Shown here piece after piece: positions 54,641-64,000 of a DNA stretch of 64,000 bases. The notes beneath the pieces were generated by a model. That model saw nothing but the letters and a program-made list of their open reading frames with translations. It did no database searches and was not told the origin of the DNA. Location of the stretch: assembly GCF_027943255.1 (NCBI RefSeq), contig NC_072893.1:127285784-127349783 (forward strand), read 5' to 3'. Each line of letters starts with the position of its first letter. Position 1 is the stretch's first letter. This DNA is from Anastrepha obliqua. Its lineage: Eukaryota; Arthropoda; Insecta; Diptera; Tephritidae. The position numbers and the translations under genes are program-made.

Positions 54641-57120
54641 AGTTACATATTGTAAAAAAATAACTGAGCGTAGGGAGTAAGCGCGCCATGTAATTTTGTT
54701 AGCTTTCTAGCACACTTTCGCCTCTTTCGAATGCCTTCAGTGCATAGCTCTTCTTCTTTCACCTTTTCCCTTTCGCTCACACTTCTTTTGTCTAATTCGC
54801 TCCATCGTACGGCACGTTCTCGCTCACCAACGCACTTTCATTGCTCCGTCTGCAACTTCTGCTTACGCTAACGCATTCGCTATGCGTCTCTTCTCTTGCA
54901 CTCTGCACTTTATCGCAGCCCAGCACTTTTCAACCAGCAGTTAGTTAAGAGAGTTTTTCTAATAAACATTGAAATATTTTCTAAGAACCCATATGTTGGG
55001 TGGGGGGAACACAAATACAAGTACAAGTACCATTATAAATACATTATATGTGTATGCATATATCTATATATGTTTGTAAATGTTTACGTGAATAGTGTTG
55101 CCACCTGTTTGACAGCTTTCGCTTTCTGCTTGTTCTTCTCTTTCCTTTCATTTCACTTGCTTTAATATTTTCTTTAGTTTACTTTGCATTGTTATTTTGC
55201 TTTTGAACATTTAAGAGAAACATGAAACTATTTTGTAAGTATGTTTTGCGAGTAAATCATAGTTTATAGTAAATATTATTTAATTTTAATTATTTATTTA
55301 ATATAAGTTTGCTACTATGTATATATATTTTTTTAAATTTATTTTTAAATAGCTGATTTGTTTGTTCTTAAGCGCAAAATTACTGGTTTCATAAATCAGC
55401 ACGCCGCTGTAGCAGCGCACAAATTACGGCTCTTGCAATTTTGCGCACTAAATGTCTTAATACCTACACATATATAAACTCCTACTCTCTGATTTACTTA
55501 AATGTTATTTCTCTCTCTCTGCTATTTGGGTCTCACATTTTTTGTAATGATGTAATTTCTCACATTGAATGTAAATATTTATGCGTAAAAATTTACTATA
55601 TATGAAAAATCAGTGTTCTTATTTAGAAAATTCTTGATGTTTTTTTCATAAAAGGTGTATTTTTATGATATATATATATTTTTTTTGGTTTTTTGCAAAC
55701 TAACGGTATAGTTTTTAATGCTTTTTTACTGCATTTCTACCACATCTACTGCTTTTTTCATTAAATATGTTTTCCATTAAATTTTTACTTTGATTTCTTC
55801 TAATATTAAACACTTACTTTGCTAATATCTTAAAAATTTTGGAAGCTGATTTCATTTTTTGGGTTTTACGAAATTTCGTGTACTTTCACACTTTCTTTAA
55901 CATTTCAAAAAATTTCCTGTTTTCTTGGTTAATTCGTATAATTTACTTTTTTTCTATAATATTCTGAAATTCTGCTACGCTTTTGTGGGTTGCTATGTAC
56001 TGTTGTAAAATAGTAATATTTTTTTGTTTAATTTATTTGCATAATTCTTGCTTCGTTTCAGTACCAGTGTGAATTTTTGCTAAGTGGGATTTTTTGGTGT
56101 CGGTTTCAGTACAGTTTGTTTGGTACGGTATATTTTACGGGTTTACGGTTGCCTTAGTACTTTTTTCTTTAATATATGGTAGCGCTTGGATTACAACGTT
56201 TGGCGTACGGTTTAAAGTATGTACCTTAGTTTGCATGGATGTGTATTACTCATATGTGTGTGTATGTAGATTTTACGTACACCATTTTTTTATTCAACTT
56301 TTTTTATAAATGCATTTTTTGTGGCCTTTGCTTTCGCTCTTTTCTTACTCACTTTCTCGCATTATTGCGCTCACACACATATACAATTTCAGTTTTTAAT
56401 ATTCGTATGGTTTGCATTTTAAAATATGATTTTTCTTTTTTCAAAAAAATTGTTATTAAATGATTTTTAATTATTTTTTATTACAAAAAATTTGCGCTAA
56501 TTCCTTCAGATCGCTTGTTGCATGAGTGACTTTGTTGTTGCATGTTATAGGTAGACTTGGATACATGTCGAGGGTGCATGCCCTGTTAGGGCAGGTATGA
56601 AGTTGGTTTGCGTCTGCGCTAATGCGCAGAGTTTGCATGCAATTGCGAGTTTCTCTCTATAAGTCAGGTTGATTAGAAAACTTTCGAGATACAGCGAAAG
56701 AAACATAACGAGCGGATATGTAGAAAAACCGAACACTTTCGAACAAAGACATACATATACTCCTTGGTTCGCAACTTTACTATCTTCAAAACTACACACA
56801 ACCAGTTGTTGTTAGCAGCTTTTACGCTCTGCCTGCTCTGATCTGCCCTGCTCTGCTCTGCTTTGCTCTACGCTGCTTTCATCGCTCTTTCACTTTTTGG
56901 TGTTATTTTGAAACTGGTTCTCACTGATTATCGCAGTTGGAAAAAAGCTCATTTGATTTCGTTGTAATTTTTTTATTATTTAAGTCAATGTCTTATGTAA
57001 GCAGTTACTCAAAAATGTGTTTGAGCATCTAGACTTCTCTTCAAACTCTGAACATTTGGAACTCTGAAACCTTTCATTGTTTATTTATCGCCTTTATTTA
57101 TAGCCTCTGCTCTTCCGCTT
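54641..57120. other. noncoding, pyrimidine-rich plus strand
   Basis: T/C-rich DNA with short open frames (54896-55165, 56094-56463, minus 56545-56799) that lack domains. A TGTTGCCACC motif lies at 55097. Confidence 0.45.
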
Positions 57121-57127
57121 CTTCTAT

Positions 57128-57345
57128 GCAAACCTCTCTCTCGCAACTTCGACTCGATTTATTTCTAAAGCTTTCCTCCGTTTTTTGAAAATTCCCTCCC
57201 TCTGTATGCTCTGCCTCACTCCATTTATTGCTCGTTTATGCAAACTTCTCTCTCGCAACTTTTATTAGATTCCTTTCTAAAGCTTATGCCGTTTTCCCTG
57301 CCTCTGCGTCCTCCGCTTCGCTCCATTTATTTCTCCTATTTGCGA
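57128..57345 (+). repeat. 111-bp tandem duplication in pyrimidine-rich DNA
   Basis: GCAAACCTCTCTCTCGCAAC near 57128 and GCAAACTTCTCTCTCGCAAC near 57239 start two units. Both continue through TTTCTAAAGCTT and CACTCCATTTATT / TTCGCTCCATTTATT, with moderate divergence. Confidence 0.8.
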
Positions 57346-58900
57346 ACCATCTTCACTCTACTGCTGCTACTTCTCTCACCTCTCCTTCTCTTCTTACATT
57401 TTTTCTCATTTCGCGCATCTTCGCGTATTTTGGAGTCCTCGTATTACCTGCTACTTCGCTTGCTTCCATTCTCTTCTTTATAATATTCCAGCTTTCTTAA
57501 CTCTATCCGTGCGGCGACTCCCTGCCCTACTTACCACCAACCCTCCTCATTCCCTTCACTTCCTCATTTCCACGTCAATTCTTTCATCTACCCCTTTACC
57601 CCTCCTGTTTGAGTACATTTATTTTCCATACCTTATTATTTCATTCTCAGCCCTCCCAATAACTCCGTTTACAATTTCATGTTCTTTATCGTTTAGTTCT
57701 CAAACCTCTTCGATCTGTCCGTTCCTCTTTCATATCTTCTCCATTCTCAGTAAAGCCTTCGAACATTTTGTTGACTCTTTCCATCGTACTTTCATTCTCT
57801 CTTCCATGCTCCTTATTGAGCTAGCCAACTTCCGTACCTACCCGTCAGTGTACACAACCCCAGACACGCCCTTTTTATTGTTTTTTGTATGTGTGTTTAT
57901 AATTTTCGATACTAGTTTATTTTTATGCTACATTTACATATGTCTCCATGCGGTGTTGCCAATTTTCACTACACTTTCAATTGATATTTTTTGACTGATT
58001 TTTAGATAGTGAGTTTGAGGAGTTTTTAGATTTATATTCCCCGTAAAGATTCTTTGCAAATTATATCCCTTTTCCCCTATAGGGTGCCTCAGAAAATCTA
58101 TGCAATTTGCTTGACTACTCGCATTCGAATTCATTGTATTGAATTTTAGCACTAGTTATCTAGTATTTGGTTACATTTATATACTTCTAAGTGTATGTGA
58201 GTGTGCCTTGTTTTCTAGTATATAGAAGTAGCACATTGAATGTTTTACATTTACTATATGATGCAGATAGATATTAAATTTTTAAATTTTTGTCCAAGTT
58301 GTATGCTTTGAATAATTTTATTTTGTGCGAATGTGTTTTTTCGTTTGTGGGTGTGTGTCTGTCAGAGTATGTGTATGTGTGTGTGTGTGCCCAATCATTT
58401 CTTCGCAAACAATTAAACATCGCATCTGTATTAACCGTTATGTAATATTTTTGTTGCTTATACTTGATTACATTTGGTTTTTTTTGTTCTATTTCAACAT
58501 TTATTACATAAAATACATGCATATGAATCTATGATATACAGCGAGCTTAGGTAAAAACACGTTTTCGCTCTAAGGTATGGTGCCCAAAAGATCGCAATGC
58601 ATTTACGTTATACAAGTAAATACGCATAAGTTCTATGTATGTATGAGTATGTGATTATAAATATGTGTTCGCGTTTGATCGTCCTGCTTGAGCATGCAGT
58701 GGTGATGGCGGCGGCGAGTTAACTGCTTAGAAAAGCAGAAGGGGTGTACAAATTGTTGGTGGTACTTCGCTAACTTCAACACCCTGCTTATTTCTCTTCT
58801 ATCGCGCACTCATTGTAGAGCTCACCTACAATGCTCTCTCATGCATGCCAATCTCTGCGTCTCACCTTTCCATTCATTCGTTCCTACTAAATTCTCTTGC
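57346..58900. other. noncoding pyrimidine-rich DNA
   Basis: The 161-codon plus frame at 57509-57994 is C/T-driven (Ser, Leu, Phe, Pro) and has no family match that I recognise. A (TG)n microsatellite is at 58351-58390. A TGTTGCCAA motif lies at 57954. Confidence 0.5.
58351..58390 (+). repeat. (TG)n microsatellite
   Basis: GTATGTGTATGTGTGTGTGT tract. Confidence 0.9.
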
Positions 58901-58930
58901 TGGCTCTGCTCATCACTTATTCCCCCTTCT

Positions 58931-59172
58931 TGGCACTCACTTTCTGTATTCTACATCTTATTTACTCTGTTCTGGAAGCCTCTTCTGTTTGCTCCTCGCC
59001 TCTTACGCACCTCAGTATATGCTTTTTTAAAAGCAAATCTTGGCACTCACTTTCTGCATTCTTCATCTCATACATTCTCTTCTGTAGGCCTCTTCTTGAG
59101 AAAGCCTCCTCTTCTGCAAGTCTCCTTCTGTTTGCTCCTCGCCTCTTACGCACCTCAGTATATGCTTTTTTT
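58931..59172 (+). repeat. tandem duplication, 110-142 bp offset
   Basis: TGGCACTCACTTTCTG occurs at 58931 and 59041 (offset 110), and TGTTTGCTCCTCGCCTCTTA at about 58987 and 59129 (offset 142). A perfect 40-bp block ends both units at CAGTATATGCTTTTTT. The second unit therefore carries about 32 extra bases (GAGAAAGCCTCCTC region). Open frames across it (58841-59316) are duplicated C/T-rich noise. Confidence 0.85.
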
Positions 59173-61020
59173 AGCAGCAACTCCTTGAACCACCTTCTTC
59201 TCTACATGCTCGCCCGTAATCGTCTTTTATATGTACCAAATTTTGCGCTTCATGAACTATGGTTTTTTTTAGATTCTAGGTTTTATTCAAACGATGTGTT
59301 GCCATCCTTAAGTTAAAACTTTTTAATGCGTTGTTGCCAAATTTCATGTATTTTTTCTCGATATTTTCTCACCTACTTTGCAATTTTTTGGCTTGCTCTA
59401 TTTATTTTGTAATCTTCTGCGGTAATTTTTTGTCCTACTGTTAGTATTTGCACTTAGCTTCGTTTTTATGTATGTGTGTGTTCTTTACGAAATTCCTCAA
59501 CCTCCAAAAATATTGCCATTAATTCTTTTTGTTCGATTTTGTTTTAGGTTTCCTTATTGCAGTTGCCCGCCTGCTGCTTTCAGCTATTTTTCTACACTGT
59601 AACTATTTCTTCTTCTACTCTCCTTATTTTGCGCTCACTTAACCCTCAACTACTACACTCTCTCTCTCTTTTCATTTCAGCCATTTCACTTTTAGCTAAC
59701 TATTTTCTTTCTGTACTTTTTCCTGCTACCGCTTTGAACACTTTTTTGCTTTCACTTGCTGCTGAGTAGCTTGCTCTTCTTTCACTCAGCTAAAAAAAAT
59801 GCAATATTTTAAATAGCTTGTTGTTGCTGCTATTCTGTTGCGTTATTTTTTAAATGCCTTTCACATCTCTCTCTTTTTGATTTCAAATAAAAATCTTCGT
59901 TTTTCAGTACTTTGCTTTTATCAGTTTCAGTTAGCCTTTAGCTTTCCATATATTCTCTCTTCGCTCCCTACTGCCTGTAAGCTTTCCTAGCAAATTCTTC
60001 TCACTCTTATGGCTTTTCGATACTAACTACCTTGGCTCTCTTCTGAGCTCCTCATTTTTTTTTTTTTGTGAATTTTCTCGATTTTTTATTAAATTTCACT
60101 ATATTTAAAATTTTTTTAATAATATTCAAAGTTGGTGTTTTGGTTTTGACTTCATTTGGTCTTATCGCCATGCTTCACTTAAATGTTTTTTATAAATTTT
60201 CCACTTATTATCGCTAATTAGTAATTTATACTCAATTATATAAACGTATAATTTAAATAATTTTATAATTTCTCTTAGTTTTTTGTGCTCTCATACGTTG
60301 ACTATGGTTTTTCACATTTTACTCATATTGGTTTTGATAGAACATTGATTTTGTAATAATTTTATATTACTATTTTTCGTACACATTTCTACTACTTAAT
60401 TTTCATTAGTAAGCGTGAAGAGACAACTAAAAAAATCTATAGAAAACATACATTAATATTTTCGACTATTTAATAATTTTGTTAGATATCTCTTTTAATT
60501 AAAATTACTGCTTATTGTTTACACATTTACTTTGTAATAAGTGTTAGTGATAGAAAGTGTAGAGTAAGAAGTGTAAGTAAATCAATTTAACAACACAAAA
60601 TTTAACCTACACTACACCATCACTATCAATTTCAGCAGATGAGCACTTGAGGCAGAGAAGAAGAGAAAGAGAGAGAGTGACTAAAAGCACTGAGTGAGCT
60701 AAAAGCACTGAGAGCAAATTCACATATCGGAAATACATGAGTAAAAAATTCAATTGAGTGCTGCTCCCACAGTTCTAAGCTCAACGAAGGTACTTGAACA
60801 GCAGATCACATATCTGCGAAATTTTCATTATTTTCTTGAGCTTAGAGTTGACTAAGCTTTTGTTATGCAGATACATTGCAAATGAACCAAAGTTCACTTA
60901 GCGAAAAAGAAAGCGTATGAAAAAGCTGATTCTACACCTACGCACTTACGACAACTTGAGGTTGTCTCAGCTCAGCTTATGTAACTCAACAACATAGCCG
61001 AGAGCTTGTCACTACAGCAC
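59173..61020. other. noncoding, nothing recognised
   Basis: T/C-rich DNA with a purine-rich island near 60640-60730 (GAAGAGAAAGAGAGAGAG, GTGAGCTAAAAGCACTGAG duplicated). Inverse GGCAAC motifs (TGTTGCCA) lie near 59298 and 59332. Confidence 0.45.
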
Positions 61021-61429
61021 CATTCCCCGTGCATATATGGAGAACTTACTTACTCACATACTTCAATCGCACACTCATACATTTCAGTTTTGCTTGCGTA
61101 TACATACTTACATATTACCTGCACAAAGCGCCTTTGATTTTTATCTCAAGCTACTTTCCCTCATTCTCGCTCTACTCAATCTTGCGCCTGCCAACTACTT
61201 TAGTTTTACAATAATTCTCGCATTAACGTTAGGTTAATCATGAAATATGCTCACCAGTTGCGCTATCCGAGTAATCCATTCAATCAGTCGCCTTTAATCT
61301 CGATCAATTTCCTCAATACATAACTGTTCGGTGTATATTTCATATCGAGAATCCCACTCTCCAGCCATTTTCAGTTAATGTGTGCTTTTAAAATATGTCA
61401 TTCCCAACTAAACACAGCTACTGCATTCT

Positions 61430-61498
61430 CTCCATCTCTCACTATCTCTCTTCTCTTCTCTCCCTCTCTCTTTCTCCCCTTCTCTCTCTCTCGCCTCA
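61430..61498 (+). repeat. (CT)n-rich tract
   Basis: Interrupted CTCTCT/TCTCCC run. A similar tract is at 62256-62312. On the opposite strand they read as GAGA, a possible but unproven GAGA-factor site type. Confidence 0.85.
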
Positions 61499-62520
61499 GC
61501 CTTAACACCATACCTTACTAGCCATCTCACCGTAGCATCACTTGATTGGGCTCAAAGGCACATCTACAAGGTAGCAGTGGTAGACCAAAAACAACAATGG
61601 CGTGTATTTTGTTGCTACTTGAAACCTCTAAATGTCAACCTCGAAATGTGAAATTTATCAGTGGCGCGTAGTTTGCTGAAGTTTTGTGATCAGCAAGCCA
61701 TAGCTCTTTAAGTATGCTGGTCTAGACAACAACCAACAAGGTAAAGGATGAACAAAGTTTGACAATTTAGAGAACTGATTCAATTATAAAAAAGTCGAAT
61801 CAGCTGTTCAACTGTTACTACCTAGGTGATGGGCTTTGGTTGAGCTTGCGTTTCGTTGAAGCCTCTACGTGATAGTTATAACGTAAGCCCTTTCTTCCCC
61901 TCTCTCTAAATCTCTCTCTTCATCTTCAAATCTGCTACATTCACGCTACGAGCCGCTACTCTTACAAAGCTTGCTTCTGCCCATGGTGAAAAGACTTTTA
62001 GAGGTGTACTACCTAGCACACCGTTATTCGGCTCTGAGCGAATTTGACAGATATGCCGACGTCGTTCGTTTTGTGTTTCACTAAGCTAAAGCTAAATTTT
62101 GTGAAACGCAAAACGAAGGATGTAGAATCCACAGTTCCCCTCAAAAAATTCAACGAACAAATCTAGTAATTATCATCCTTGACTTCTGCCTACTAGTTAA
62201 GCCGAACATTGCAGCTTTTGTGTAGTAGTAGCTATGGTGCACGATATTCCTGGTTTTCTCCAACTCTCTCTCACTTCCCCCTCTCTCTACCTCTCCCTCT
62301 CTCTCTTCACACTCAAGTCTTCTTCGCTCACGCCATGCTCCACTACTTTCACCTTGCCTACTTAACCATTCAGAGTATCACATCGTTGACTTAGCATACG
62401 CCATGTCTCGCTCTCTTTCTCAGTCTTTGCGCACAACGATATGCTCGACCGCTCTCATTATACCCGCTTAGCCAATTAATGCATCGCATTGCCACCTTCA
62501 TGTAATTTGCACTCGGTTTT
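61499..62520. other. noncoding, nothing recognised apart from a hairpin and CT tract
   Basis: Mixed-composition DNA with no open frame of interest other than the low-complexity 62209-62394 plus frame. Confidence 0.45.
62065..62117. repeat. hairpin, 17-bp stem
   Basis: TTCGTTTTGTGTTTCAC at 62065-62081 pairs with GTGAAACGCAAAACGAA at 62101-62117 with one G-T wobble-type mismatch and a 19-nt loop. The short stem and absence of a flanking lower stem argue against a confident miRNA call. Confidence 0.7.
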
Positions 62521-64000
62521 AAAATTTCAAATAATTCACACATTTATTTAGATAATTTCATGGCAATATCAATTAATAAATTTATAATAATAATAATAAA
62601 TTTAATAATAGCAAATAGCTTCTTTTTTTTACTTATGTAATGAATGTATATTTTTATTTGCGGTATTTTATACTGTTATATTAGATTTTTATGCTGTTAA
62701 ATATGCGTTTCTGTTGCTTTTATTTGTGTGTGTTTGTGAGTATTCTTTTATTTTGTTCTTATTTTTCGTTTTCTTTTCATTAATGTTTATGTTTCATGCA
62801 ATAATTAATATGAATTTATAATACTTTTATTTTTTCAAGTTTTTCTCAGCTTTTGTTACTACGAAATTAATAAATTAATTAATTACGAAAATCCATAAAT
62901 ATATATTATAGACAAATACAAATACAAATACAATTTAATTAAGTACAATGCAATTAGTTTAAAAAGGTTTACAAGTGTGACTAAGTATTTTGTTTAAATA
63001 AATTTTGCTTAAATATTTTCCACATAATAATTTATAGTTATTTAATTATAATAGTTAATAATAAGTAATAAATATTAATATATGTATGTATATAAGTAGT
63101 TATACGATGAGTTTGAGAATTATTTGTTTTTTATATTTATTTTTCGCTTTGCTTTCCAGCATTTCGCTTAACTTTATTTTTAATATTTTGTTCTCAGGGT
63201 TGATTTTTGCGGAAACTATTTGTGCCAGTGTTGATTTTTGCAGTATTGATATTTATTTAGACCGGTTCTTTCTAGTGTTGCCGTCTGCTTAACGGGGCTT
63301 GTTGCAGTGTTGCATTGCCTCTGTCGATCTCTCGCGGCGTTGCCAATTACTCTTCACTTCCGCTCTTTGTGTTTAATTTTGTTTTTTCTTTTTTGGCAAA
63401 CAGCTGGCTAAGCTTATGGCAAAGTATTATTTTTTAGCTTAAGCTTACTGCTGTGGTTGTCGCTCTCATACTCAACTACTTGCGGCGCTTTTGAACACAC
63501 AAAAAATATTGCCTAGAAAGCATTTTGTTAGCTAACATTTTTTCGCTTTCCTCTCTCCCTTACTGCCATGTCGTCCAACATACTGTTTTACGGCATCAAC
63601 GATTTATTCTTATTTTTGCTAACAAATTTTTAAAGTTCAATAGATTTTACAAAACCAAACAATTTTGCAGAAATTATAATTTTTACTAATTTTTTCAATC
63701 AATTTTTTTAAATGTTAGTGTGAGCAGCAGTAAATGTCAATTTCGTCTCTCAACACACGCATTGTATATTTAATTTCTCTTCTGCTGCACTCCTCACAAC
63801 TATGCTTCATATAGATACATATAATGTAATATTATATATAATTTCTGTAAATTTTTTAAATATTTTTTTCATATTTTTAAATGTTTTTATTTATTTATTA
63901 TTATTATTTTTTTTTTTTTGTTTTTTGTTAAGTTGAACTGCGGTGTTTTTTGGTTGATCTCAATTCATTCTTAATTTTTGATCTCAATATTATTTGCTGC
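62521..64000. other. AT-rich noncoding DNA to the window edge
   Basis: TAATAATAATAA and AATACAAATACAAATAC simple runs near 62590 and 62915. TGTTGCC motifs lie near 63277 and 63338. The frame 63086-63292 looks like a membrane peptide only because of T-rich composition. Confidence 0.45.

Noticed and set aside
57509..57994. 161-codon plus frame
   Set aside because: Ser/Leu/Phe/Pro-rich translation of C/T-rich DNA, no domain, no splice context.
58841..59316. Overlapping 115- and 139-codon plus frames
   Set aside because: They span a tandem duplication in pyrimidine-rich DNA in two frames and have no conserved features.

Overview
The window is AT-rich eukaryotic nuclear DNA, almost certainly from a higher fly. 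It has GT-AG introns (several only 49-77 nt), a calcitonin-receptor-like class B GPCR of insect type, and a dense load of fly transposons. The variety of mariner elements, including a DD41D 'rosa'-type copy (a lineage first described in tephritids), makes a tephritid fruit fly the best guess; this is inference, not proof.

Only two host genes are supported. (1) Minus strand, 24900 to 22678: an intact 8-exon gene for a 484-residue protein with a SAM-like N-terminus and no function I can name. (2) Plus strand, 33509 to 48388 or 52354: a calcitonin/DH31-receptor-like GPCR (hec/Dh31-R group) in ten exons, with a possible eleventh exon giving a second C-terminus.

1-9.7 kb: degenerate tandem repeats rich in GGCAAC motifs (1-1.9 kb), AT-rich repeats (4.5-5.1 kb), a rosa-type mariner (5.19-5.93 kb) and a Helitron-like element carrying a 375-bp higher-order satellite (5.98-8.54 kb). 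9.7-18.6 kb: a mariner with a SINE-like insertion, a dead piggyBac, a LINE fragment, a short DD34D mariner, an (ACATA)n-bearing repeat element and an internally deleted mariner. 19-27 kb: the SAM-like gene, flanked by two copies of a dispersed repeat and by a degraded Tc1 element. 27-33.5 kb: unique noncoding DNA plus a 37-bp minisatellite.

33.5-52.4 kb: the GPCR gene. Its introns hold a TTAA-flanked MITE, a third copy of the dispersed repeat, a TTCGATAA satellite, a 2.56-kb DNA transposon with 8-bp target duplications, a mariner remnant and a LINE tail. The putative last intron holds a mini-mariner and a Jockey-like LINE fragment. 52.4-64 kb: no supported gene; pyrimidine-rich plus strand with small tandem duplications, CT/TG/TA microsatellites and a TAAT-rich block.

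No operon, CRISPR array, phage, tRNA or rRNA gene was seen. The receptor and the SAM-like gene are on opposite strands, about 8.6 kb apart (start codon to start codon), and nothing in the sequence links their functions.
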